Shown in pieces: positions 47,461 to 57,173 of a DNA stretch of 64,000 nucleotides. The DNA comes from Microbacterium rhizosphaerae. Lineage in GTDB: Bacteria > Actinomycetota > Actinomycetes > Actinomycetales > Microbacteriaceae. The stretch is taken from NCBI RefSeq assembly GCF_034120055.1, contig NZ_CP139368.1:3100001-3164000 (forward strand), read 5' to 3'. Made by a program: the position numbers and the translations under genes. Each line of letters begins with the position of its first letter. The stretch's first letter is position 1. The notes under the pieces were generated by a model. The model was not told the DNA's origin. It worked only from the letters and a program-made list of their open reading frames with translations, and made no database searches.

Positions 47461-47706
47461 ATGAAGACGGCGATCTCTCTCCCTGACAAGGACTTCGAGC
47501 GGTTCGAACGGATCGCGGCCCGCAACGGCATGAGCCGTTCGGAGTTCTACCGACGCGCGGGCGCCAAGCTGGCGGACGAGTTGGAGGGCTCCAGCAGCCT
47601 CACCCTGATCGCGCAGGACGTGCTGACCCGCGTCGGTCAGCCGGCAGAGGATGGCCTTCTGCTCGAAGAGAACCGTCGTGTGATCGAGTCGGGCTCTGGG
47701 TGGTGA
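47461..47706 (+). CDS. type II antitoxin, ribbon-helix-helix (MazE/CopG-like)
   Basis: An 81-residue protein whose N-terminus (MKTAISLPDKDFERFERIA, NGMSRSEFYRRA) is a ribbon-helix-helix DNA-binding domain; the acidic C-terminus should bind the toxin. The gene overlaps the toxin gene by 7 bp, the usual coupled arrangement. Confidence 0.88.
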   Translation: MKTAISLPDKDFERFERIAARNGMSRSEFYRRAGAKLADELEGSSSLTLIAQDVLTRVGQPAEDGLLLEENRRVIESGSGW

Positions 47707-48047
47707 TCGCTCGCGGCGACGTCGTCTGGGTCGACTTCGGCGAGCCCCGCGGATCCGAGCCGGCGAAGGTGCGACCGACAGTCGTCTTTCAGGATGACTG
47801 GTTGCTCGCGACATCCATCAACACGATCCTCTTGATCCCCCTGACGTCGAACCTCGCACAGGAGGCCTTCCCCGGCAACGTGCTGATTCCGGCGATCGCC
47901 AGCGGGCTGGACAAGGACTCCGTTGCGCTGGTCACCCAGCTTGGGCCCGTGAGTCGCGAGTACATTCAACCCTTCGCCGCAGGTCACCTTCCCCCGTACC
48001 TCCTGAACGAACTCAGCGCCGGCGTGCACCTCGTCACCGGGACATGA
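47700..48047 (+). CDS. MazF/PemK family mRNA interferase toxin
   Basis: A 115-residue toxin. GDVVWVDFGEPRGSEPAKVRPTVV contains the conserved core with KxRPxVV, and the second half has TQLGPVSREYI as in chromosomal MazF proteins. It probably cleaves mRNA when freed from the antitoxin. Start GTG at 47700 overlapping the antitoxin stop; a GTG one codon later is possible. Confidence 0.9.
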   Translation: MVIARGDVVWVDFGEPRGSEPAKVRPTVVFQDDWLLATSINTILLIPLTSNLAQEAFPGNVLIPAIASGLDKDSVALVTQLGPVSREYIQPFAAGHLPPYLLNELSAGVHLVTGT

Positions 48048-48102
48048 GCGTACGCAGGAGGGTGGCTCAACGCGCGTCGAGTCCCGGTGCGACAATGACG
48101 CG

Positions 48103-48528
48103 ATGACCGAGACGACCTCAGCCGACCGTGGCCCGTTCTTCCACGGGACCCGGGCGAACCTCCGTGTCGGCGATCGACTTACCGCCGGGCGCCCGTCGAA
48201 CTACAGGCCCGACGTCATCATGAACCACATCTACTTCACCGCCCTGCGGGATGGGGCAGGATTGGCGGCGGAGGTCGCCGCCATGCTCGGACCTGACGGA
48301 GCACAGCCCCATGTCTACGTCGTCGAGCCCACCGGAGACTTCGAGGACGACCCGAACGTCACCGATAAGAAGTTCCCCGGCAACCCCACACGTTCTTATC
48401 GGACGAGCGCGCCGTTGGTGGTGGTCGAGGAGGTCGCCGAGTGGACGCGATTGAGTCCTGAGGCCATCGAGATGTGGCGGGGTCGGCTCATTGCGCTCCG
48501 CGAAGGCGACGCCGAGATCATCAACTAG
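48103..48528 (+). CDS. arr: NAD+--rifampin ADP-ribosyltransferase
   Basis: A 141-residue Arr enzyme that inactivates rifamycins by ADP-ribosylation at the C23 hydroxyl. Family motifs: FFHGTRANLRVGD with His14, NHIYFTAL with Tyr44, VVEPTG followed by FEDDPNVTDKKFPGNPTRSYR-type sequence. Full length. It sits alone in the island, 55 bp after the toxin gene. Arr genes are also intrinsic in many environmental actinobacteria, so this may not be recent clinical transfer. Confidence 0.94.
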   Translation: MTETTSADRGPFFHGTRANLRVGDRLTAGRPSNYRPDVIMNHIYFTALRDGAGLAAEVAAMLGPDGAQPHVYVVEPTGDFEDDPNVTDKKFPGNPTRSYRTSAPLVVVEEVAEWTRLSPEAIEMWRGRLIALREGDAEIIN

Positions 48529-48706
48529 AGACCGGATCGTCGGCCGACCGGGATCGATCCAGGCGCGGATCCCGAAAGCAGCATTGGCTACCGGTACGAA
48601 CGCCTGGCTCGCAAGCGATCCGTAAACAGGCATTGAACGTAGGCGGCCCTCGGTCGGGCATCGCACTCCGCCAGATGCGAGGTTCCGTTGGCTAGATGAT
48701 GGTGTC

Positions 48707-49153
48707 ATGTCGACCAGCCCCAATCTGACGATCCTTCCGGACACTCCCGCGGCGCGGTTGCTCGCGGAGTTGACCTCGTACTCCGATGATTTGTCCGAGG
48801 CGGCAGCCGCGATGGAGTAGGCCCTCGAGGCCGGCTCGCAGTCTCCGCTTTGGCAGCCGCTGACCAGTCACGCGGTCGTCGCCTACATGCGGGCGTTTGG
48901 ACATTCAAACGTCATGCCGGGACTCCTCAAGCACATTGATGTTCCCGAAGATCTGGTCGAAACCCACGAGATGATCCGTGTCTACCGGAACACGACGATC
49001 GCGCATTCGCAGTCCGAGTTGTCGATGTCGTTCCCGTGGGTCTCGTTGACGCCGGAGGGCACCGTGGACCGGGTGGTGCCGTTCACGATTCGCCCACCAG
49101 CTTCCTCCAAGCGCTGCTGGGCGAACCGCGAGTGCGATCGACCGGGTGAGTGA
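48707..49153 (+). pseudogene. hypothetical gene interrupted by an in-frame stop and probably a frameshift
   Basis: The frame from ATG 48707 encodes MSTSPNLTILPDTPAARLL and so on for 37 codons, then meets TAG at 48818-48820, then continues in the same frame for over 100 codons (MRAFGHSNVMPGL, VYRNTTIAHSQSEL). The last about 20 residues of that frame look unnatural, while an adjacent frame reads SAIDRVSDLVIDLMTRP, suggesting a later frameshift. Function unknown; the RNTTIAHSQ region is loosely reminiscent of HEPN-type helical proteins. Confidence 0.7.
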
Positions 49154-49203
49154 CTTGGTGATCGATCTGATGACCCGTCCGTGCGCTGACACGCGGGGAC
49201 GGC

Positions 49204-49608
49204 TCAAGGCTGGAAGTGGGCTCTGACGTCGTTGGCTTGTTCGGGGGTGAGGAGCCAACGCCCATGGTGCTGATGCCCGGGGTAGCGTTCACGCAGGTAC
49301 CGACGGACCCGCCGACCGGGTCGATCGCCATCGTCGTGGCCGAGCTCGGCGGCGAGCTGCACCGGGGTAACCATTGGCATGGTGGGGACGAGTCCGAGCA
49401 CCACCGGGTAGTTGACGTCGTCGTTCTCGAACGTGACCCACACTTCGGCGCCGATCGGAGGCGTGATCGGGGTTGCCGATCCAAGCGGGATGACGGGGAG
49501 CGCCCACGGCGACACATCAGCCCCGAAGACGTCGTAAACCGTGATTTGCAGTCGCCCCCGCTGCTGAGGGTCGATGTTGTTGATAACGACACCGCGATGA
49601 ATCGACAC
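49204..49608 (-). CDS. orphan phage baseplate V / VgrG-type OB-fold protein
   Basis: A 134-residue protein. The first 75 residues (VINNIDPQQRGRLQITV, PIGAEVWVTFEN, YPVVLGLVP) match the OB domain of phage baseplate protein gp5/V and related tube-spike proteins. The C-terminus is short and lacks a spike. No other tail genes are nearby, so it is an isolated relic or has another use. GTG start with TAGCCT ending six bases upstream (leaderless). Confidence 0.75.
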   Translation of the reverse strand: MSIHRGVVINNIDPQQRGRLQITVYDVFGADVSPWALPVIPLGSATPITPPIGAEVWVTFENDDVNYPVVLGLVPTMPMVTPVQLAAELGHDDGDRPGRRVRRYLRERYPGHQHHGRWLLTPEQANDVRAHFQP

Positions 49609-49804
49609 GGCGCCAGGCTACCCCGCGGCCGCCGCATTGCCGGTTGCGCGACGAGCCCGTGGCGTCCCGGTAGCATGCGGGAACGGGGCAACTGGGAATG
49701 CTCATCTGGTAGCAACCGCGTACGAAATCTGCGTCGGGCTCAACGCGTACCGAACTCTGAGGACCCCGACTCGCGGCGATACTTCCCGGTCCGCCCGATC
49801 CGCT

Positions 49805-49853
49805 TGTCGGCGGCGCCTGAATCCTGGTCGCTTTCGGCGCTCGAATTGTGAAC
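49805..49853. repeat. left terminal inverted repeat of the IS21 element
   Basis: Starts TGTCGGCGGCGCCTGAATCC; contains a second internal repeat CGGCGCTCGAATTGTGAAC at 49835-49853, as IS21 ends carry multiple transposase sites. Confidence 0.9.
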
Positions 49854-49866
49854 GGTTGCGGGCAGT

Positions 49867-51875
<2,009 letters not shown>

Positions 51876-51891
51876 TCTCCAATCGTTGAGT

Positions 51892-51940
51892 GTTCACTTT
51901 TCGAGCGCCGCTACTGTCCAGTTTTCGAGCGCCGCCGACA
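51892..51940. repeat. right terminal inverted repeat of the IS21 element
   Basis: Ends GCGCCGCCGACA; read inward it is TGTCGGCGGCGCTCGAAAAC, then the internal copy GTTCACTTTTCGAGCGCCG at 51892-51910. Confidence 0.9.
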
Positions 51941-51943
51941 CCG

Positions 51944-52135
51944 CTAGTGGTGCAGGAAGGCGAACAGGTCGTAGACCATGAATGCCGGCCAGAAGAGGCC
52001 CTCGACGATCGCCCAGACGTAGCCCCAGAACTGATCGGCCTGCGACCAGAACCAGAACCACGCACCGATGATGCCGAGGCTGTAGATCGCGCCGCCGCCG
52101 ACGATGGCGCCTGTACCCGAATTCCGCTCGCTCAT
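51944..52135 (-). CDS. small hypothetical membrane protein
   Basis: A 63-residue protein with two aromatic-rich membrane helices (LGIIGAWFWFW and WAIVEGLFWPAFMVY). This aromatic, two-helix pattern is common in actinobacterial small membrane proteins of unknown function. The stop codon borders the IS target duplication but is intact. Confidence 0.7.
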   Translation of the reverse strand: MSERNSGTGAIVGGGAIYSLGIIGAWFWFWSQADQFWGYVWAIVEGLFWPAFMVYDLFAFLHH

Positions 52136-52338
52136 TCGCGCCCTCCCAGCGCTGAGCCTATGCCCGGCTCCTGCCTGTCGTCACCCGGGGCGAAGCACGC
52201 ACTGACCTTCCCTCAGCAGCTCCTGATCCGGGCGGTGAGCCCAAGAAGTAGCTCGAGTGCGGCCTCCAACGCGTTCGGTTCGGGTCCCGATGCGCGCAAT
52301 CGGCATCGGATGCGCTCTCTCCGCGCTACTACGACGCG

Positions 52339-52785
52339 GTGAGTCCGATTGACTATCTGGCGGTCTGGAGTTTCACCGCCGCGCTCCTCCTTACCGGCCC
52401 TGCTGTGGTCTACCTGTCTCGCTTGTCGCCGTCGCGCAGCGTCCGCGTGATCGCGCTCGTTGCCGGGGCAGGGGCGGTGCTCGCGGGGTTCGCGAACGCC
52501 GCCGAGGACGCGCTGCGCCTTCCGGGAACGGGAGACGTCTTTGTCGCGGGAATGCTTGTGATGCTCGCCGGTGTGCTCGCGTGCGCGGCGATTCTTGCGG
52601 TCTTCCGAAGCTGGCGACTGGCAGCCGCGTTCGCACTGTTGTCCGCCGGGATGCTCATATCCTTCGCTCTCCCCGGCGGTGGGTTGCTCATTCTCCTTGC
52701 TCTGGTCGCCGTCGCCGCAAAGCCGACTTGCTTCACAGTCGCCGCCGGCGACGCACCAGACGAGCGCCGCTCCGCCATTGAATGA
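52339..52785 (+). CDS. hypothetical membrane protein
   Basis: A 148-residue protein with four hydrophobic helices. I do not recognise the family. GTG start; no clear ribosome-binding site. Confidence 0.6.
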   Translation: MSPIDYLAVWSFTAALLLTGPAVVYLSRLSPSRSVRVIALVAGAGAVLAGFANAAEDALRLPGTGDVFVAGMLVMLAGVLACAAILAVFRSWRLAAAFALLSAGMLISFALPGGGLLILLALVAVAAKPTCFTVAAGDAPDERRSAIE

Positions 52786-53001
52786 CCAGGGTCGCTGATT
52801 CCCTGTCGCTTGCCAGAAGTGCCCAAAGGCGGGTCCCTCTACGCGCCGCACCCGTTCGCGGGACCCATCCGCCCACGTGGACGCCACGCCGGGGCATCGG
52901 TCTGATTCGGTGCGTTGCGTGTGGACGGTGGCTAGACCGTACTGCTACCGGCATCCTGCGCCGCCGTGCTGAAGGCTCGGCTCGCTCTGGGAGAATGCCA
53001 T

Positions 53002-53109
53002 ATGCCGTTTGCACCTCTTCTGCACACCTTGGACGCAGATCGAGGTTCGTTCCGCGTTGGTCGTCGCAGTCCGACCATGCGAGAGTTCGACTGGTCGGCG
53101 GCACCGTGA
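53002..53109 (+). CDS. possible 35-residue leader ORF before the gene at 53106
   Basis: ATG at 53002 has GGGAG nine bases upstream; the frame ends in TGA overlapping the next GTG (GTGA), the usual sign of translational coupling. The peptide (MPFAPLLHTLDADRG...) has no family. The stretch 52786-53001 before it contains nothing else I can support. Confidence 0.35.
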   Translation: MPFAPLLHTLDADRGSFRVGRRSPTMREFDWSAAP

Positions 53110-53408
53110 CCCGCCGCATCGAGGTGGCTCTGCACAAGCCCAGGCTCGCGCTCTACGCCAGGATCAAGCCGACACTCGTGATCGCGGGGCGCGGTCATCC
53201 CGTCCAGTGGGGGCTCGGCACGTGGCAGGTTCCCTCAGACCAGACAGTGATCATCCGGGTATTCCTCTTCAACAGGCTCTGGCGATTCGGTCAGGCGGAG
53301 TTCGCGCTCGAACCGGCGCACGCGCCCTCGCTCGTATATCGTGCGCCAGTCCTGCCGTTTCTCCGCGGACGGATCCACGTCCAGTCGAGCGGGAACGCAC
53401 CGGCCTGA
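53106..53408 (+). CDS. hypothetical protein
   Basis: A 100-residue basic protein, MTRRIEVALHKPRLALY... with WGLGTWQVPSDQT and VFLFNRLWRFG. It reads like a small beta-rich domain seen in Microbacteriaceae proteins of unknown function. The longer frame from 52782 adds only Arg-rich sequence and is not supported. Confidence 0.6.
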   Translation: MTRRIEVALHKPRLALYARIKPTLVIAGRGHPVQWGLGTWQVPSDQTVIIRVFLFNRLWRFGQAEFALEPAHAPSLVYRAPVLPFLRGRIHVQSSGNAPA

Positions 53409-53555
53409 CCGCCGTCCGATGGGGGTCCCGTACCGGGCCGAAGTCTGGTCAGACCTGGCTTGCGTTCCGGGCACCAGGGTCCAGCATGACGCAGTACTTG
53501 GGGGCGCTACGACCGCGTCGTTGGTCTCGAGCGGTGCGACGTCGGCATCGGGACG

Positions 53556-54038
53556 ATGATCATAGATCTCGAGTTCCGCACCGAATCGCTGGCGCACGCA
53601 CCTTCGACCGACGAGGCGCGCCGAGCGACGGACGCTGCCCTCGCGCTCGTGTATCGGATACAGGACGCGCTAAAGGGGCGACGCGGGGCAGCCTATTGGG
53701 CGGACGTCGACGGAACCGCCGACGGGATTCTCACCGGGGCAGTCAACGTGGCTCGGAACGTCAATACCCATTCGCTGGTCATAGAGTCGGGACATTCTGA
53801 GGTTCACCCGAGTCGGAACGTATTTCCCGGAGCGGACCTCACGCTCGGACCCACGTTTCGATGGGCGGACTATGGGGCCATCGCTGGTGCCCTCGTCGCT
53901 CCGAGGATTGGCGCGCGTGACCGTCGGGCCGACTACAGAGAGATGCTCCCGCAGAGAGCGGTCGTGCCAACGCTCCGCACAGTTGGCAGTTTCTACCGCG
54001 CACAGCTCACAGCGGCTACGCCCGACCCCGACGAGTAG
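53556..54038 (+). CDS. hypothetical protein
   Basis: A 160-residue soluble protein that I do not recognise. No strong ribosome-binding site. 53409-53555 and 54039-54233 hold no gene I can support. Confidence 0.55.
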   Translation: MIIDLEFRTESLAHAPSTDEARRATDAALALVYRIQDALKGRRGAAYWADVDGTADGILTGAVNVARNVNTHSLVIESGHSEVHPSRNVFPGADLTLGPTFRWADYGAIAGALVAPRIGARDRRADYREMLPQRAVVPTLRTVGSFYRAQLTAATPDPDE

Positions 54039-54233
54039 TGACGGGCCTCAGTGAACTTCCGTTCGAGCGGGGCGGCCGCCGTGATCGCCTACGGGGTTCG
54101 GAAGGGACGACGGGAATTCCCCATGCGCCACAGAGTGTATGGCCCGCAGCCACCACCTTAGGTGCGGAAGACCGTCCCCGTTCGGGCAGATTGTAACGGA
54201 GGGTGGCACGCGGGCGTGGTCCTAGTGCGGGTG

Positions 54234-54623
54234 CTATTCGGCGAATACCTCGGCTGCGATGCCGTAGCTCTCGAAGGCGCGGGCGGCGCCAGCGTACGCG
54301 CTGATTTGGATGAAGGCCTCGACGACTTCTTCTCTGGTGACACCGTTGTTGAGTGCGATACGGAGCTGGCCACGGAGCGGTTCGAGGACGCCGAGCGTGG
54401 CGGCGATGGTGACTGAGATTAAGGCGCGGGTGCGGGTGTCAATGTGTTCCGTGCGGGGCCATGCGGCACCGAACGCCTGAACGGTGGCGAGTCGTTTGAA
54501 ATCAGCTGCGTTGGCCGGCTCGGTCTCGGTGGCGCCGAGGAATCGCTCGAGGCGGAATCCGAGCATCCGCTCTGCTTCGTCCAGGGCGGCGGCGAACTGG
54601 CGGTCTTCTTCGTCGGTGGTCAT
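54234..54623 (-). CDS. carboxymuconolactone decarboxylase family protein
   Basis: A 129-residue AhpD/CMD-like protein. RTRALISVTIAATLG, LRIALNNGVTREEVVEAFIQISAYAG and the following Ala-rich helix are the CMD fold. It lacks the CXXC of AhpD peroxidase-type members, so it is more like gamma-carboxymuconolactone decarboxylase homologues. ATG at 54623 with AAGGA upstream. Confidence 0.9.
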   Translation of the reverse strand: MTTDEEDRQFAAALDEAERMLGFRLERFLGATETEPANAADFKRLATVQAFGAAWPRTEHIDTRTRALISVTIAATLGVLEPLRGQLRIALNNGVTREEVVEAFIQISAYAGAARAFESYGIAAEVFAE

Positions 54624-54945
54624 GGTCTTCCTTGGTGGGGTGTCGGCTTGGGGAGATGAGGATTGAACGAGGGCAAGAGGCCGGAGAGTCCGGCGCGGAT
54701 GGCGGTGTCGTGTGCTGTCACCGGCTATTGCGCGCTCCTGGCGTGATGCCGCCAGTGCGTGGACCAGCTCGGGCGTGTGAGAGGGTGGTTGGGGGAGTCG
54801 GTGCCTCATGGATCGTTGTTGTGGCGATCGCGGTCATCCCGGCGACGTTCGCCATCACTCTGGCACTTGCCTTCCCGCTGTTCGTCGGCTCAGGGAGGCT
54901 CTGCTCCTTCGCGCCGGGGACCGCGGCCAGTGACTCGGGATGCCG
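54624..54945. other. 322-bp gap with a hydrophobic plus-strand frame
   Basis: A plus-strand frame across about 54790-54940 encodes a membrane-like stretch (IVVVAIAVIPATFAITLALAF, then a Cys-containing tail), but it has no good start or ribosome-binding site and runs into the antisense of the next gene. It may be a decayed gene fragment. Otherwise nothing is visible. Confidence 0.4.
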
Positions 54946-55326
54946 TCAGGCGGCGGGCGCGGTAGCCGCGGTCAGCACGATGAGCGGACTGTGCGCGATC
55001 ATCTCGTCGACATCGTCTCTGCGCCATCGGCGTGCGGCGGCCTCGATGAGCGGCCGTGCTTCGTGGGGATCGGTGATGACCCGCGCCGTGGCAGGAATGT
55101 CGGCCTCGATGCCGTTCTTCAAATGCACGATGACGTGGGGGTCAGCGGTGATGTTCTGGATCCAGTCCCGTATGCGGTCTCGACGCGGCATCCCGGTGAT
55201 GAACAGCACGCCGTCCTCATCGTGCAGGAAGATCTCGATGCGGCGAGGTAGCCGGCTACGGCGACCGGTCGTGGTCAAGTCGATGAGCTGACTTCGGTGC
55301 AGGGCCGTGTTGACGTCGTTGTTCAC
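54946..55326 (-). CDS. nitroreductase/deazaflavin-dependent family protein (DUF385-like)
   Basis: About 126 residues. LTTTGRRSRLPRRIEIFLHDEDGVLFITGM and the DWIQNITADPHVIVHLKNG stretch fit the F420-dependent nitroreductase (Ddn/DUF385) split beta-barrel family. The natural substrate is unknown. Start uncertain: GTG 55326 gives MNNDVNTALHR; a GTG at 55356 would add ten residues. Confidence 0.8.
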   Translation of the reverse strand: MNNDVNTALHRSQLIDLTTTGRRSRLPRRIEIFLHDEDGVLFITGMPRRDRIRDWIQNITADPHVIVHLKNGIEADIPATARVITDPHEARPLIEAAARRWRRDDVDEMIAHSPLIVLTAATAPAA

Positions 55327-55544
55327 ACGTGTTGAAGCAATCTCGCTGCTGCACACATTCCACGCGATCGGTGAGACTTTCTATGCAACGCTGATGGCCA
55401 ACGCGCCCGGTAGGAAGGCCAAGTCTGTGCCAGCCGGTCGTTGAGAGCTCGATCACCGTGCTTAACTCGGTCGGCTTGCGGGCAGGATGTTACGTGTGCT
55501 CTTGATCGGATTGTGTGCGTGAACCCCGATGCGGGGAGTAGCTG

Positions 55545-55805
55545 ATGGCGCTCGAACGAGATCTTCGACGACTCGCGGACGACCTCGGGACACATATTGG
55601 GGCTGAGCTCGTCGCCGAGTTCGTAGAGTTCGTCGACGTCGGTGAGTACGGCGTTGGTCTCGAGATCCTCTGCGATCGTCTATCGGACGACGCAGAGCCG
55701 TTGTTGAGGCGAGAGATCGTGGCGATCCGGGCACTCGCCGATGCCATGGGTATCGACCGTCCGAGCGTCGCGGACCTTAGTGAGCTCGCTGTCGAGGACC
55801 AGTGA
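55545..55805 (+). CDS. MafI family immunity protein
   Basis: An 86-residue acidic, helical protein. EFVDVGEYGVGLEILCDRL and the ALADAMGID ending match MafI-type immunity proteins, which neutralise polymorphic toxins. GGGAG before the ATG. No cognate toxin gene is visible in the island, so it is an orphan. Confidence 0.8.
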   Translation: MALERDLRRLADDLGTHIGAELVAEFVEFVDVGEYGVGLEILCDRLSDDAEPLLRREIVAIRALADAMGIDRPSVADLSELAVEDQ

Positions 55806-55918
55806 TATCTCGTCCGCAGGCCGGTCCGCGAGCGAACGGGTCCATGTAGGTGGGGGCGGAGGCGTCAGCCCCGCCGCTGGCCTCAAACCCACCACCCGCG
55901 CGAGTTCATTTCGGTTCC

Positions 55919-56278
55919 TCAGCCCGGGCCGTTGGGATTGGTGAGATCGTAGGCGCGAGAAAGCTTCTTGGGGACGACCATCCGCCAAGCGTCGACGACG
56001 AGCTCGCGAGCCTCAGTCGGTTCCAGGGACGCCAGATCTGCGTGGACCCAGTTGAAGCGCAAGTCTGACGCCGATGGCATCTGGAACTTGCGTGGGTCGC
56101 CGCCGACCAACGCCGCTCGCTCCTCCTTCGGGAAGGCGAAACCCATCACGCTTTCGTCGAGCGAGAACGCCACGTAGACCAGCTGACCGACGCGGAACTT
56201 CAACCTCCCGCGCACATACACCGGGTATGAGCGCTCCAATGCGCCGCCAAGCGCCAGAACATCCTCGATCACAGCCAT
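55919..56278 (-). CDS. MmcQ/YjbR family protein
   Basis: A 119-residue protein with the MmcQ/YjbR fold: RLKFRVGQLVYVAFSLDE, MGFAFPKEERAALV, NWVHADLASLEPTEARELVVDAW. These small domains resemble DNA-binding proteins, but the function is unknown. The ATG at 56278 is chosen because the conserved region starts directly after it; the longer frame is shadow sequence. Confidence 0.85.
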   Translation of the reverse strand: MAVIEDVLALGGALERSYPVYVRGRLKFRVGQLVYVAFSLDESVMGFAFPKEERAALVGGDPRKFQMPSASDLRFNWVHADLASLEPTEARELVVDAWRMVVPKKLSRAYDLTNPNGPG

Positions 56279-56448
56279 CTCAGAACCCGTCCGATATGCG
56301 CGAGACAGTGTGCCCGTTCGCACGCTGTCAAGGACCACATCTTCCTGTCGATGCTCGTCATCCGCAACGTGGGAACAACGACAAGCGAGATCGACCGCGG
56401 GATTCGTCGCGTTCGCGACCGATGGCGGGTCCCTTTGCGTGCGGGAAA

Positions 56449-56541
56449 CTACCGCCTGCGTCGGACGATGAGGAATACCACCACTAGGACAACGAACAGA
56501 GTAGCGAACACCGCGACCAAGGCTCCGGCACTGATCCCCAT
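56449..56541 (-). CDS. 30-residue single-helix membrane peptide
   Basis: ATG at 56541-56539 has a perfect ribosome-binding site, GAGGAGG, with a 5-base gap. The peptide starts MGISAGALVAVFA, is almost entirely hydrophobic for 22 residues and ends RRRR before TAG. This is the pattern of a real small membrane protein with a positive-inside anchor. Partner and role unknown; it could be regulatory or toxic (type I TA-like). Confidence 0.65.
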   Translation of the reverse strand: MGISAGALVAVFATLFVVLVVVFLIVRRRR

Positions 56542-56681
56542 CAGGTCCTCCTCGCAGATGTCGCGACGCGACCGTATCAGGGTAGTTCTCCTGGTAGGGC
56601 CGCACGATGCCGGTCGCTGACCGGGCTGCTCACCTCAATCGCCGAGCGCCTCGGGCGTGCGCTGTCCCCGCTGCAGGAACA

Positions 56682-57029
56682 CTACCGGCCCTGCCGTTTC
56701 TTGTAGGGCTTGGGCTGACCTTTCACGACAGGGGTGCGACCCTTGCCCTTCGAGGCCTTGGCCTTGCCGCCGGGCGGAACCACAGGTTTCGGCGCCGGCG
56801 TGGGAGCGGCGGCGATCTCCTCCCTGGCCGTGACAAGAAGGAGCGCTCCGGCTTTGGTCAAGCGTGTCTGGGCGCTGTCGCGGACGAACAGCGGCTGCCC
56901 GAGCTCATTCTCGAGCTTCTCGATCGACGAGTACAAGGCAGCCAGCGGGATGTTCAAGGCGTCCGCTGCTCGCGGAAAGTGCAGCTCATCGGCGACGGCG
57001 ACGAACCGGATGAGCAGGCTGATATCCAC
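56682..57029 (-). CDS. short LysR-type HTH protein with basic Pro/Lys-rich tail
   Basis: A 115-residue protein. Residues 1-65 are a LysR winged helix-turn-helix (DELHFPRAADALNIPLAALYSSIEKLE, then LFVRDSAQTRLTKAG), but the inducer-binding domain is replaced by a basic, Pro/Lys-rich tail (KAKASKGKGRTPVVKG). Similar mini-LysR proteins occur in Microbacteriaceae. It likely binds DNA, possibly non-specifically through the tail. GTG at 57029 with AAAGGA upstream. Confidence 0.8.
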   Translation of the reverse strand: MDISLLIRFVAVADELHFPRAADALNIPLAALYSSIEKLENELGQPLFVRDSAQTRLTKAGALLLVTAREEIAAAPTPAPKPVVPPGGKAKASKGKGRTPVVKGQPKPYKKRQGR

Positions 57030-57173
57030 AAGATCCTTTCGCGATCCTTCCCCCCAAGATAGTGAGGTGGGGGAAGTCGGGGGACCTGCGCGACGGGCAT
57101 ACCGAGTACATGGACGCTTCATCCGGCAGGACCCCCGGCACGCAGCGGGTCCGTCAACGAGCGCTTGCAACGC

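Noticed and set aside
54632-55291. 219-codon plus-strand frame
   Set aside because: More than half lies antisense to the DUF385-like gene; only a short hydrophobic stretch looks protein-like, without a start.
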